Source of the DNA: Saxidomus purpurata
Lineage: Eukaryota > Mollusca > Bivalvia > Venerida > Veneridae
Length of the DNA: 64,000 bases
Direction: 5' to 3'
NCBI GenBank assembly: GCA_022818135.1
Contig: JAFMSR010000008.1
Coordinates: 30,540,424-30,604,423, forward strand
Position numbers and translations under genes: made by a program. This document shows, in pieces, positions 44,279 to 55,935 of this stretch (positions within the stretch are counted from its first letter, which is position 1; the number at the start of each line of letters is the position of its first letter). The notes beneath the pieces were generated by a model. That model ran no database searches. It saw nothing but the letters and a program-made list of their open reading frames with translations, and was not told where the DNA came from.

Positions 44279-45274
44279 ACTTTTTTTATCTGTAGTAACA
44301 GAAACCCTTACTTGTTTCCGGTGAGCCATCTTTTCCCCTATTTGAAAACTATCTAAGGTGTCTTTTCTAAACTGGTTAAACATAACCATCAGATGATATT
44401 TAATGATTTGATGATACATTTTTTCTACCACAGTTACCTGCAGTGTCATAAAGCTTAATAAAATTTTGACAGGGTCTTCTTCAAATTCAGTGTAGGTTTC
44501 TTGTGGCATGCTGCAAAGCTCAACAAATTCTTTATAGAGATGAGATGATTCTATAATACTTTGACACTCCGTGAACATTTTACCACCCATTTTGTTTAAA
44601 TTGTCATTGGTTAAAAGATGTAAACACTTTTCAGTTAATTTAATGAAAAAATTGTACATGCAGTCCTGAATGTTTGTTAATCCTCTGTTTAAATTTTGTC
44701 TACGGGAAATATCTAAAAGTGAGTCAGGCTCCTCTGTATTATTGTAAGCTTTATTGTAAATATCACTTTCAAAACAGTATGCACCTTCTTCATTATACCT
44801 GGCACATGGAACTGGGGGTAGTTGAACTAAATCCCCTACAAGTACAACCTGTGTAAATCAAAATATAACAATGGGTTTTTCAAAGAACACACTGCATTTA
44901 AACATTCTAGAACGCGTTTACTTAACATTGAAAACTCGTCAATTATCAAAACATCTGTTTGCCAGTCTGTCAAGTACATTCTTAAATTTAATGTTATTAG
45001 CTACTATGGTTTTTATTTCAGAGGGCCCATATCGCCCATCACCAATGCCTGACCAACGATGAATCGTCATTGCATTGAGAGGAGCATACAAACTGCAAGC
45101 AATACCAGTTGTTGCTGTGACAGCACATGTTTTAACCATGAAATTGCACCTCTCGACAATATTTTTCACTGTGAAAGTTTTGCCAGTACCTGCCTTGCCA
45201 GTTAACACTAAATTGTGGCCTTCAGCTACGAATTCTACAGAGTCACGCCGTTTTCTATTCATGCTTGCTGACAT
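44276..45274 (-). pseudogene. PIF1-type helicase fragment fused to an unknown C-terminal region
   Basis: From the ATG at 45274 (MSASMNRKRR) come NLVLTGKAGTGKT (Walker A) and TATTGIACSLY .. TIHRWSGIG. A frameshift near 44960 leads to WQTDVLIIDEFSML (Walker B), and another near 44845 to VVLVGDLVQLPPVP (motif III) and CFESDIY. Helicase motifs IV-VI are missing: the frame runs into about 150 residues of unrecognised helical sequence ending HRKQVRVSVTTDKKS. Known: PIF1 helicases unwind 5'-3' and resolve G-quadruplexes. With half the motor absent and two frameshifts this copy cannot be active; it looks like an internal deletion of a larger gene. Confidence 0.8.
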
Positions 45275-45305
45275 ATTGGAGGGAAATTTGATACTGGCTT
45301 TATTG

Positions 45306-46001
45306 ATGAAGATGTGAGTAAAAGCTGGGAACCAAAGTTGAAGGTTGCCACACCCCCTTATTTTGACCAATCAGAGTTACTTACCGTTTCCGGAACTCGA
45401 CGGGATCGTACGGATTTTAAACAAGTATATCCGGGTCAGCGCTTTCGTCATGACCGCACAGTATTCGAAGTGATTAGGATCGTAGAAAATGGGCACGTAG
45501 TGTGTTGTAAACATCGCTGTTGTTGAAATCATGAATGGTAAGTTGTTTCAAAGTTGATGTTCTTTTGATTTATGTCGGTCTAGGTCGGGAATCACGAAGC
45601 GGTAAGAAATTGTATACTGAATGCAACGTTATTCAACTGCGGTCACATAGTAGTGTAAACTGAAATTTACAAGTTTGTTGGGTCGCTGCATTTACGGAGA
45701 GCAATGTATAAACCAAATGTAGGCAGACTCTTATACAGTATTCATTTCTGCGTCGAACAAGACCAAGTTTTTGAATATCGGACCAAAAATATGAACACAC
45801 GGCCTTGTTGAATACGGTCAGTGTATTTTATCGTGATTTGCGTACCCGATAGTGCTATACCTTTACTACTATACGTATATAGTGAAAAAAAATAATTTTT
45901 TTTTCATTATTTTGTTTTCATATATCAGTTTATGGGGAACCAGGGTTGTAGAGGGGCCCCTGGGTGGATGGGGGTCCAAACCCCGCGCCGGCCACCTGTG
46001 C
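45306..46001 (-). repeat. Right terminal inverted repeat (696 bp)
   Basis: Inverted copy of 42630-43321. The helicase ATG lies about 30 bases inside its inner edge, so a promoter for the minus-strand gene could reside in this TIR. Confidence 0.9.
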
Positions 46002-46240
46002 ATATATCCAGGATTAAATTCCCTTTAAACTCTAAGTGTGACCTTGACATTTAAGGCAGGGAAGTGAGTCTTGTACGCGACACATCGTCTTGATGTGCTG
46101 AAAATTTGTGCCAAGTAATTGTAAAAACCTTTTAATGCATGCAAAGTTACAGGCCGGACATGAAGGCCGGACACACACACATACGGACAGAGGGACGGAC
46201 AGTGCGATTTCAATATGCCCACCTTCGGGGGCATAATTAG
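46002..46240 (-). repeat. Family B repeat, right part (copy B4-right)
   Basis: Resumes the B unit interrupted at 42629 (CCAGGATTAAATTCCCTTTAA, CTCTAAGTGTGACCTTGACA) and ends with GGACAGAGGGACGGACAG and TATGCCCACCTTCGGGGGCA, the reversed head region. Confidence 0.75.
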
Positions 46241-47450
46241 ATTAATTACAAAATAAAGAGTACACAAAACACACTCTTTATTTCTGTATAACAATGTTAT
46301 CTTCCTTGTACATGTATAAACTATTGTGTATTGTATTGTATTGACATCCTGGTCAAACTCATCTATCTGCACAATCGGAAGCAATTTCTCCGGTAAATTC
46401 ATTATACTGCTTGTCATCTTTACAGTGACACATAAAGCTACAATTCGGTCTGAAAATATGGAGACTAGTTTCAAATTGTTCATAGACTGTGTCTATAATG
46501 GAAAATTGCTATTTAAAATTCTATCTATTTCTTGATTGTGTAACGCATCAGCTGAATAGAATTTCCAGGCACTGATATAATCCAGTATAGCTTAAACCGT
46601 CTTTGAAGTACAAAATATATTTTAGGACAAGTGTAATTTCTTTAAATGTCTGTCTAAATAGATGTGTTTTCATTTTACATATCATCGTTACTTTTCGACA
46701 AGAAAAATATGTGTTACTTAATATTAATACCGACCCTGCCGACATATTAAAACTATATCAAAGCATAGAATTATGTTTAAAATCTACCAAACTGTAGCTG
46801 GAACGACTGTTTAATATTGTTATCTTTAGAAAGGTAAATTCATCACGACGTAAAATTGTAAGTCATAAAGATACTTAAAGTTTATGTTATGAATCTTCCT
46901 TGTACATATATAAACTATAACTTAATTCGATTAAGTTACACATATCTATTCACATTTTATGCAAAAAATAATTAATTGATACACGTAACTATGATAATTA
47001 TATCAACTGACTGTATGATAACTAAAAGATTGCAAAATAATGAAATATCATTTCTGTTATACAGTCCGGTAAGTCTGAACTGGGGGTAGGAAATAACATG
47101 TCAATTATCTATTTTATTCGACTGTAAATTTCATTTTAAATTTCTTTTTGAATCAATAAAAGGATATAATTAATGATACATAGTGACAACTCATTGCGCT
47201 TCTGAAAACGTTGACTGTCAGACCTCTACTACCCCAAAAATTAATTAATTATGATAATTCCGTCAAATTAACTAACTCAAATATTTTGATGAACACAAAG
47301 TCATTTCATCATGTTATTTGAATACTACCGTAGTGCCTTAATCAACTACAAAAATCAGCCATATCACTTATCGCGCTCCAGAGATCAATTGTACATTGTA
47401 CTGCATTTGAATTGTCGAAACGTCAAACGTGGCCAAAATGTTAAGGAACA
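46241..47450. other. Intergenic, no gene recognised
   Basis: AT-rich. A frame at 47311-47496 ends near RNVKRGQNV, faintly like the end of PTP exon n (RNVKKKIIPNF) and placed correctly relative to the duplicated terminal exon, but there is no P-loop and no clear donor. Not called as an exon. Confidence 0.4.
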
Positions 47451-48640
47451 TGTCTTGTACATGTATTGTTTTAATATGACAAATTCATCGATATAATTTT
47501 ATACTACAGTAAAGGCTGTGGATCGAACCACTAAATTGCACGATCGTACATTTGTATTTCCAAAACAAAACCAGTCAAACTCTTGTATAAAGTTTACGTA
47601 AGTAAAAGAAAGAAGAAAAATCGGAAAGTTTCAGCCTGTCGTTGAAAAAGTCATAAAACTGATTTGGAATGAAGTGTTCTCTACTTAAAATGTGATTTAC
47701 TGAACCAACAAACAATTTGCCTTATTATGTAATTGCATCAGGTGTTAAAATCAAGCAATTTTAGGAATTTTCAAGTACAGTTACGGCTCTTTAACTGTTT
47801 CAGGAGCAGTACAAATTCTGCTATGACCTGCTGTATAGTCACCTAGAAAACAATGCAACATATACCAATGTGTGATGCAAATTCTACGACGAAACATTTA
47901 AGTAGTTGTTTTGTCTTCAAGGAAAGTATTAACTCTGTGATGGCATGCTTTATGCAGCGCATATGCAAATGCATGATGCGTTTTGAAGTGACTGTACGTT
48001 CTCACGACAAAATTTTGAAATACTTAGCTATTTCATGAACACAACCAATTCTATTATGACCTAATGTGTAAAAGTCCAGAGAGCAACCCAACATATGCAA
48101 ATGCGTGATACAGTGCAGAAGCACGTTTCTATAACGAAATACTTTTGCAATAAAGACAGAAGGAGTTATGGTACTTACTACATTTTGTAGGAAACGTACC
48201 TTTGAAAATGATTGTAATTGATACATTATTACATGAATCATCCGAAACTATACATAATGCTACGATATTACTCATAAGACATCATCGTGATGTTATGGTG
48301 AGACTGATTTAAATTCATACATATATAAACATATAAAGAGTTACTTAATGTATATACTTACTTTACTTATAAAGAGAACTTAATTAAACTAATAAAAAAG
48401 TAGTTAATGGATATAATGTATTGTGCATCATTGAGTTGTCGTAAAGCGTTGTAGTTTAAACGCGGAGGCTGTGAGTTCGACTCTAATCAGCACTCACAAG
48501 GCATTCTCTCTGTCTGATGATTATTCAGACCATAATTCATCGAGCGCTGTTAATATATGCTGCAAAATTATCAGTCATCTCTCACACTCTCTCTCACGAT
48601 ATAAATTTGATCATCACAGTCCGGATTTATAGAAAAATAT
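47451..48640 (+). repeat. Segmental duplication of the PTP 3' end (8848-9970)
   Basis: Shares, in order, AATATGACAAATTCAT, CCAAAACAAAACCAGTCAAA, the terminal exon, ACGACGAAACATTT, TTATTACATGAATCATC, GAAACTATACATAAT, GTTACTTAATGTATATA and the tRNA-like fragment with the PTP 3' region. Intronic and downstream parts are visibly more diverged than the exon. Confidence 0.85.
47804..47875 (+). CDS. Orphan copy of the PTP terminal exon
   Basis: After TGTTTCAG, 24 codons including TGA, same length as 9190-9261. Six base changes: three silent and three amino-acid changes (Val to Leu, His to Tyr, Ala to Thr in the C-terminal NATYANV). The frame, acceptor and stop are intact. No upstream PTP exon was found between 9.3 and 47.8 kb. 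It may be the last exon of a decayed or rearranged paralogue, or an alternative last exon of the gene at the left, 38 kb away. Confidence 0.6.
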   Translation, partial: EQYKFCYDLLYSHLENNATYTNV

Positions 48641-50640
48641 GGAGAGCTTAAAACGTACAAGGGACTGTTAATAGAACAAGAACGGAGACTGATCGAAATA
48701 AAGAACATAAACCTTACAGCTTATGGTTGTGTGCTTTATCCATTGTATGTGCATTTTGGGTATGCAATATGTAATACTTGTTAAAATAATCTTTGTTTCT
48801 TGAACTGCTCGTATGTCTATTTTTGAGTTAGGTTTATAATCCTCATGTAAACGCATGTACAAAATGTATGTATAACAATGATTTCTCCGAAGTTTTAAAA
48901 TCCAGCTATGTTCAAGCAAACTGAGCGGAAGTTTCTTATTTTGATTAGTATACAATGCAATTCTTTTTTCATACGATTTATTTTCATTTCTATATGATGA
49001 TAAGTACCTCAATAAATTTCATCTTTTACATGTTTCCAAAGAATCAACTGTGTGTCTAAGAAATTGCTGTGCATCTGACTTGACATTAAACATGACAGTT
49101 AATGCTTGCGACCAGAAAATGTAATTGCATTTATACGTGTATCTCAGTTCAAATGAAAAATCCTCAATAATGATACCTCATCAGTTTTTATCGTTAAGGT
49201 TCAAAGCGTTAAATGGTTTAACCCAGTATCGCAGCTGCTTATGTATCTAGTCAGACAAGTACTTACTAGTGCAATCATGTTGGTATCTGTTCCTACAGCG
49301 CAAATGTTCAACTCAAATGTTTTAGGAGTTCGTTGTTAAATATTTTATGTTCGTCTCTAGCTTATCAGGATTATAGATTTCGAGTAAAAGCAAGTAGACT
49401 TATTACATGTATTTGCTTTTTACACGTTTACGAATGACATTGTAGATACTGTAAATTTCAAAATATACTTTGCTTGTATGGCTTATGGAATCCAGATATA
49501 TGTGTCAGTTACTGCAACAAGGGCGACAAGAGGTAAAATCATATTTGGGTTTTTGCATATTTATAGAGTATATGTGTACTGTTTCAAGAAAACACTGCAA
49601 TTTTAAGGCACATGATCCGACTTAATTTCTTTTGTAGCACTCTATACATGTAGCCATAGCTACTACTAAATAATAGTGGGAAAATGTATTTTATATCATC
49701 TGAATCTAACTAAACATACACATTTTATTCATGAGAGCATAATATCAATATGAAACGCAAAACACCCTGCCAAAACAATTGCAATATCACTTTTATATTT
49801 GTCTCTGACCCCATTACCGACTGTTTGGAGTATTTTATACATCCTTGCAAAGTGATAAGATTAATATCAATGTTTTAGCATTCCGGATATTCATGATTAA
49901 AGAGATAAGTTTTCATTTCTTACATGTTCAAAACTACTTTTTATTTATTTCAATATACATTATTGCGTTTTTTTGCTGAATCAAATGCAACCAAGTATAT
50001 GGAAAATATTTACGAGGCTTTAAGGAGACAATTTGGTTTGGAATAGTTTGAAATGGTCCTAATTTTTAAATTTGCGTCTTCTAGATTTAAGCTCACATGA
50101 GTTGTGATGGCCACATGCTTTACGCAAACATAATTGAAGTTGGTCAGAAATGTGTGTCTATATATAATCTGGATCGAATTGGACATCGGGCTTAACAAAA
50201 ATTAGATCATCAGGTGTAGTCTTTCTAGAAGGTAGATATGTACCCAATCATCACGAAAATGGACCATATATTTTGTGTTGATAGTTGATCGAATCTGAAA
50301 TAATAACATTAAATTGTCTTAAGCATAAATTCTGAACTGTTTAACAAATCGTGTAATAATCATTACATACAAAATCAAACATAATAATTGAATAACTGGT
50401 GCATTATAATCAATATTCTTATTAAAATATACCTCTGTGCATTGTGTGTTTAATTACTTAAAATGCTAAAATTACAATAGTAACAAACATTACACAAGTA
50501 TAAAGACGTGTACTATTTGCGATGAAATTGATGTTGTACTTAAAAGTTTGTGGAACTGAATTCTTCTCATCACACACCACAGTCTCACTAGTGAAGTTAA
50601 TCGGAAAATAGTGCTGAAAAACAAAACCACCATATGTTTA
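48641..50640. other. Intergenic, no gene recognised
   Basis: About 2 kb of AT-rich DNA with chance frames only (for example 48668-49012 minus). No repeat shared with the rest of the window. Confidence 0.5.
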
Positions 50641-51339
50641 TGCAATTGTTAACAGAAATGAATGACAGTTCTGTGGAATACCCAAATCAACACAACAGTC
50701 ACTTCGCGAAACACAACCGAGAAACAATTACCAGAAATGCAACCTCTGAAAGCATTTCAAACCGTTGCAAATGGCAAACAATTCATAAAGCATCATACTG
50801 ACCTAACAATTCAATCCATATTTCCTTCCAAAATAGAGTTGATACACTCTAAAATCTCTCGGCTACAAAAGATGCCCACACCAGACAAAAACTTGTAAAA
50901 GAAACTGCAGCTCATTTATTTTCAATCAGCTGCCTAGACTTACCAATCAGAATTGTCAATGAGAGATTTTCCGCATCAAGAAAATGAGCAAACAGGGCAA
51001 GGGAAATCATTCATGGATTGAACTGACAAGACCAAATGAATAGTCGTCCTTGCTACAAACACGGATTACTTCCCTCGCACTATAAGAACTTAAGACAGAA
51101 AGTAAAGTTATATATAAAAAAAACATTCTATACAAAAAATATGAGCTTGCTACAGAAGTATCATGTGATTTGCTCAGAATATCACAGTCTTAAACTATAA
51201 GTGGAGTAACACTTGATAATGAGGTAACTTCATTCACTAGACCACATTACGTCTGATTCACAATTACCCGATTCGTCGAGAACTCACATTAAAGGGATGT
51301 TGCCCTTAAAAGTGTCTATCATAAGTTGAAGGACAATGT
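50641..51339. other. Unknown, slightly coding-like stretch
   Basis: A 78-codon frame at 50662-50898 (Gln/Thr/Lys-rich, including NTTEKQLPEMQPLKAFQTV) has a composition unlike the AT-rich flanks, but no recognisable domain or splice context. Possibly an old repeat remnant. Confidence 0.3.
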
Positions 51340-51356
51340 AACTTTAAACACCGCAC
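51340..51356 (+). repeat. Target-site duplication, left (17 bp)
   Basis: AACTTTAAACACCGCAC, repeated exactly at 53306-53322 on the other side of the L1-like insertion. Confidence 0.88.
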
Positions 51357-53305
51357 TCTCAATATAGTACAAGGTCGATTAAAACAAGATGGAAACTTTC
51401 ATGGGGGGACACTCAATTCAGATTACTAGGAATACTTTTTGACGTTGATTTAAACAGGATGCATGAATTAAATTTTAAGGATAAAATAATGAAAATGATA
51501 ACCAGTATCAAATACTGGAAAAGACGTCAGTTAACACCAATAGGTAGAATAGCTGTTGTTAAAACAATGTTACTTCCCTTGTTGACTCATTTATTTGTAA
51601 GTCTCCCAACTCCCAATGAGAAGTTCATCAAGAATCTTACTGATATGCTAAATGAATTTGTATGGTGTGGCAAAAACAGAATAAAGAATACAGTACTGAT
51701 CAAAGATCACACTGAAGGTGGTTTAAAAATGATTGATATTCCAAGTTACATGGAAAGCCTAAAACTTAATGGCTAAGAAACTATGTTAGAAATAGTAGCT
51801 GTAAATGCTACAATTTGATAAATTCTGTGTTTGACATGGATAAACTATTTAACTATGGTAAAATATATAGTGAAACCATTATATGCAATATTAAGAACAA
51901 ATTCTGGATAGATGTACTCAAGGCTTACATGTGCTACATAGATAAATTGCCTATTGGTAATACAACACAACTACTTAATATGCCACTCTTTTACAATAAT
52001 AACTTCCTCATAAATAAAAAACATATATTTTGACCCTCTTTATACTCTAATGGGATAAGGTTTGTAAAAGATACAATTGATGGTAACGGAAAGTTTGTAA
52101 GTTAAACTATTTAGAAGAAACAACTGGGAGAACACACAATTTCCTTCAATTTTATGCTTAAGAAATGCTGTAAGTAGTTACATCAGGAAAAATAATATTC
52201 CATTACGGAAAACTAAAGAATACCTTAATCCGAATACAAGTTGTTACATGCATCCAATTTTATCAAGGACAGACATTAACAAATTTATATATAAAATTCT
52301 TATCAAAAATGAAGAGAAACCCACAAGCCAAATTAAGTGGGAATCCATGAGTGAAAACACTATAAACTGGAATTTAATTTATAGTTATGTTTTTAAGTGT
52401 ACAAGAGATACATATATACAGTGGTTACAGACAAGAATTTTACATAGAATCTTAGCAACAAATTCCTTACTATGCAAAATGAAGACCAAGAATGATAATT
52501 TTTGCACCTTCTGTAAGAGCCACGAGGAAACCTTATCCCACATTTTTTGGGAATGTCACAATGTCAAACCAATTATACAATATGTAATTAATGAATTAGA
52601 TTGTTTTGATCAAACTTTTGAAATAAACAAGTTCACGGTTTTGTTAGGGTCGGGAAAACAAGATTACATATTAGATATTCTTTTTTAGAAGTGAAGAAGT
52701 ATATACCTTTGTAGAAGAAAGGAAGTATTGCCTTGCATAATAGGTTTAAAAAACAGTCTAAAGTTAGCATGGGAGATATATAAAATCTCGAACATTACTT
52801 ATCTTGAGTATAACAGACAGATGGACAATTGTAAGACACTTTTTACCATAACTACAACTGGTACTTTTTCTAATAAAAAACTTTGTACTTTCAAGCTAAA
52901 TACAATATTTTACTGACATAGAAATAACAATATACTTTACACAATAAACCTACAAATATCTTTATTGAATCAACAGAAAGAAGGAAACAATCTGTTAAAT
53001 ATATGACTTCTCTTTTCGTTCAGACAGATAGATCCCATTTTTGTGTTTGTATTGTATTTTTTCAATATATAAAATAGGGGTTACACATCAAGTTATCTAC
53101 AATCATGTATGTTAATTTTGGGAACTTTGTAAAACAGGGAACTGAATAGGTAAACTATTTTTGTTTCATATAATAGTATTAGGTACTTACATCTATGTTA
53201 ATATAGTCTTTGAAAAAGCCATAGAGCTTGTTTGTAATTATAAACATGTATTCTGAAATAAAAGATTATTCCCCCTAAAATAAAAAAAATATAAAAAAAA
53301 TTAAA
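51357..53305 (+). mobile_element. 5'-truncated L1/Tx1-like LINE with 17-bp TSDs and A-rich tail
   Basis: 1.95 kb between exact 17-bp duplications. It begins inside the C-terminal part of the reverse transcriptase ORF, ends with AATAAAAGATTATTCCCCCT and an A-rich tail (53276-53305). Truncation at the 5' end, A-rich 3' end and long TSDs are the signature of target-primed reverse transcription. Confidence 0.92.
51390..52920 (+). pseudogene. C-terminal part of an L1/Tx1-like ORF2, several frameshifts
   Basis: Order of pieces: TRWKLSWGDTQFRLLGILFD, YWKRRQLTPIGRIAVVKTML (RT thumb region), LPTPNEKFIKNLTDMLNEFV, then HTEGGLKMIDI. After a frameshift near 51771 come NYVRNSSCKCYNLINS and MDKLFNYGK; an in-frame TGA lies near 52032. 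The last part holds a zinc-knuckle-like C-x2-C-x7-H-x4-C (FCTFCKSHEETLSHIFWEC). Known: this C-terminal region follows RT in L1/Tx1 elements and aids RNA binding. Disabled. Confidence 0.85.
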
Positions 53306-53322
53306 AACTTTAAACACCGCAC
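53306..53322 (+). repeat. Target-site duplication, right (17 bp)
   Basis: Second copy of AACTTTAAACACCGCAC directly after the A-rich tail. Confidence 0.88.
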
Positions 53323-54655
53323 GCAAACTTTCTCAACTCTGACATTCGTCCCATTTGAAAATGCAAAGTTAAAAACAATGGCATCCTCTGATTATGGTAA
53401 AGCAAACTTACTTAATACATAATGTAATAAACAGACCAAACTGGATAATGAATCCAAAAACTTTCCGCCGAGCTATCCGCAATATTTAACTAATTTTTAA
53501 AAGCATGTCCGAACTTTACCCCAGGAAGGCAACTGTGCTTGCAAAACCTACCATGTCCTCATAAGTCTTTCATGAGTCCGAATATTTGTACTTGCCCCCA
53601 AGCGCTTTGGGGTCTAGGCGGTCGGTCGACGGGTTCGTGTGTAAGGACGGGATAATATCAGCACCAGTAAGTCAAATGTAGCATTATTGTAGTTATACTT
53701 CACTCACTGCTGTAAAATAGTGACCTATCTGGAAAATGGATTAATATATAAGTTTTTGATGAAAGCTTGTTTTAGGATTCTAAACTATTGGTACACCTTT
53801 GTTCTACGTATGTATATAAACATGTATTTTCGAGAATAAATATTGATCAATTAAACTAAAAGCATTAGACTAAGCATGCTCGACATTGTCTCAGTTCACG
53901 CTTTCTTGACTTCAGATAAAACACAGTCCAGCCTTTCTAAGTTGTATGTTTCATTAACGAATTCAAGACAAAAAAACTTAAAGGGATGTGTATCTTAAGG
54001 TAATGGGGGTCTAATGGACACTATCCAAAACACATATAACTTTATATTGTTATAATCTACATAATTTGTTAACCGACTAGTGTGCAAAATTTAAAGACAT
54101 TTCACCGTTTAATTAAAAAGTAATTTCGTTTTTTGTTGCCCTACCCCCGCTTAAGAAATACTGACCATATTTAAAAGAACCCTAAAAGTTAAAATAGGTA
54201 TGTTTGCAAGTATTAATTAACATTTATTTTTGTTCTAGGTTCCAAAAAGTACTACAAGCAATGTAAAATTACAAAACATGTATTATAATTCTACAAGCTT
54301 AACATGTGTAACAAAAAGTATGCAATAATGCCAAAAACTAGGGTATACAATTTGCCTAATTTTGCCCCGAGACATATCACACATGTAGATTCGGAGTAGG
54401 GGCATCACTATTGACTATAAAACTTTTATAAGTCGTACATGAACTGAAATACAAGAAAAAATGAAAATGTTTTACCGTGTACTTTTTGAGATATTGAACT
54501 TTTAAAAATGAGCACGGTCATTTCTTATAATTTCAAGTAACTGTACAGCTTGATAAAATTAAGGAAAACTAAGATACAGTTTTCAAATCTTGGAAAATGG
54601 CATAATTTTTCATGTTATTCAATTTTATAACTAAAACTGAAAAAATTACGAAACC
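53323..54655. other. Intergenic, no gene recognised
   Basis: AT-rich DNA. A small hairpin (CCCCAAGCGCTTTGGGG, 53597-53613) is the only structure noticed. It may contain the body of the minus-strand tRNA-like repeat whose head is at 54661-54730. Confidence 0.45.
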
Positions 54656-54660
54656 AATTT

Positions 54661-54730
54661 TGGCTCCTTCGGGGATTGAACTCAGAACCTCTTGATCTCA
54701 AAGCAGACGCTCTTACCACTGCGCCACAGT
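54661..54730 (-). repeat. tRNA-like SINE head or tRNA pseudogene
   Basis: Minus strand: box A GGCGCAGTGGTAAGAGC and box B GAGTTCAATCCCC are well preserved and correctly spaced. The 3' AGGAGCCA would need GGCTCCT at the 5' end but finds ACTGT, and the anticodon stem does not pair, so it is not a working tRNA. Confidence 0.55.
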
Positions 54731-55449
54731 ACAAAAAAGGTACAACTATAAAATCAAAAGTATTCCAAATGGTCATTAAACAGGAAGCACTCATTACACA
54801 TCCATTACCTTAAGTGTTAAACCGAAAACATGTTTGGTAAGACACGTAACGGATATATCTTACGTTTTGCATGCCTATTGTGTCAAATCCACCGTTTATG
54901 TCATTAAAGAAGAAATCAAAGTATTTTTTATATCTGCCTATTGATTTGCTTCTGGTTTGCCACTTTTTCTACGCACGGCCAGGTTACTCTGTGGATGAGG
55001 AGAAACACTTTCGGTGGAGGATGTGAAAGACAAATTTTGTAAAGATAAAGCCGAGCTGTACCATTTTCTCATTTGCAATTGAAAAACAAGATACACGAAA
55101 ACGCGAATGTAATTCAACCCGCCGATACCTTTTGATCGTCTGTCTCGTACTCCAGGTTTCAACAAGCATAGGTTCATCGAGTTCTCTTGCAATTTGTTAT
55201 GACTACTTTTCAGTCGTTATATTTGTATGTTTAAAATATTAGTACGAAGGCAATGGATTGCCTTTGTTTTCTTTCGTAGTTTCTGGTCGGAAAACAAAAG
55301 CAGCATTCATCTTTAAAATAAATTGTCAGCGTCGAGCACTGTCAATTCGCAGTGAAGATGTATCTGCGAGAATAAAATAATATTTTTTCTTCGTCACACT
55401 GACACATTCAATAGGAATTTACATGTCAGGAAACTTGCAGTATATATAG

Positions 55450-55935
55450 CACCAACCCACCACCTTCAAATCCCCACCACCTCGTACTGCACCCCACCAC
55501 CTCATTTGAGAATTTGGCTGTACTTTCAATTAATCTACTCACCAGATCGTCTAGTGACAATAAATGGTTATTTTGTACATGAACTCGTACGTTGCGTGTA
55601 AAATATTTTCGGAAAAACGGGATTTTGGACAAAAAAATAAGGATAGTTTAACTTTGGTTACTGAAAATCGAGATTTTCGCCAACTTATAAACGTTCTAGA
55701 GACTACAATTTATGGAATTTTGTTTCGACAATTCGTGCAAACGGTAGTCTCAACATTTTTACTGGTAACTACATTGCCCGATTTTTGAAAGTTCTTCAAC
55801 AAAATAATTTAAAACAAAATTTACAAAATTCATACTCACATTTCTTGTTTATCTGGTAGAACCCCACCACCTCGGAAGTGTGCTCCCCACAATTTCTTTA
55901 CACCTCATTTTGTGGTGGTGGGGAGAGTTAACCAC
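55450..55935. mobile_element. Possible MITE with CCCACCACC / GGTGGTGGGG ends
   Basis: CCACCACC motifs cluster at the left (55457-55503, three copies) and again near 55862, and GTGGTGGTGGGGAGAG closes the right end. The inverted arrangement suggests TIRs with subterminal repeats, as in many non-autonomous DNA transposons. No target duplication was established. Confidence 0.45.

Larger units (their letters stand above)
42630..46001. mobile_element. 3.4-kb element with ~690-bp terminal inverted repeats, PIF1-like helicase and PHD finger
   Basis: 42630-43321 and 45306-46001 are inverted copies, differing by scattered substitutions and small indels; the outermost bases are GCACAGGTGGCC and GGCCACCTGTGC. 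ATATAT flanks both ends and the empty site would rebuild the family B consensus, pointing to a 6-bp target duplication (up to 9 bp, TGCATATAT, if the ends are set differently). The 2-kb centre carries minus-strand remnants of a PIF1-type helicase and a PHD finger. No transposase, integrase or polymerase motif was seen. Long TIRs plus 6-bp duplication recall Mavericks/Polintons; 9 bp would fit Mutator-like elements. Neither assignment is established. Confidence 0.85.

Noticed and set aside
47311..47496. Second copy of PTP exon n upstream of the orphan terminal exon
   Set aside because: Only RNVK-like residues match at the right position. The GVDRSG loop is missing and no GT donor follows, so similarity is too weak.
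54661..54730. Functional tRNA gene on the minus strand
   Set aside because: D-arm and T-arm look good, but the 5' acceptor strand does not complement the 3' strand and the anticodon stem is broken.
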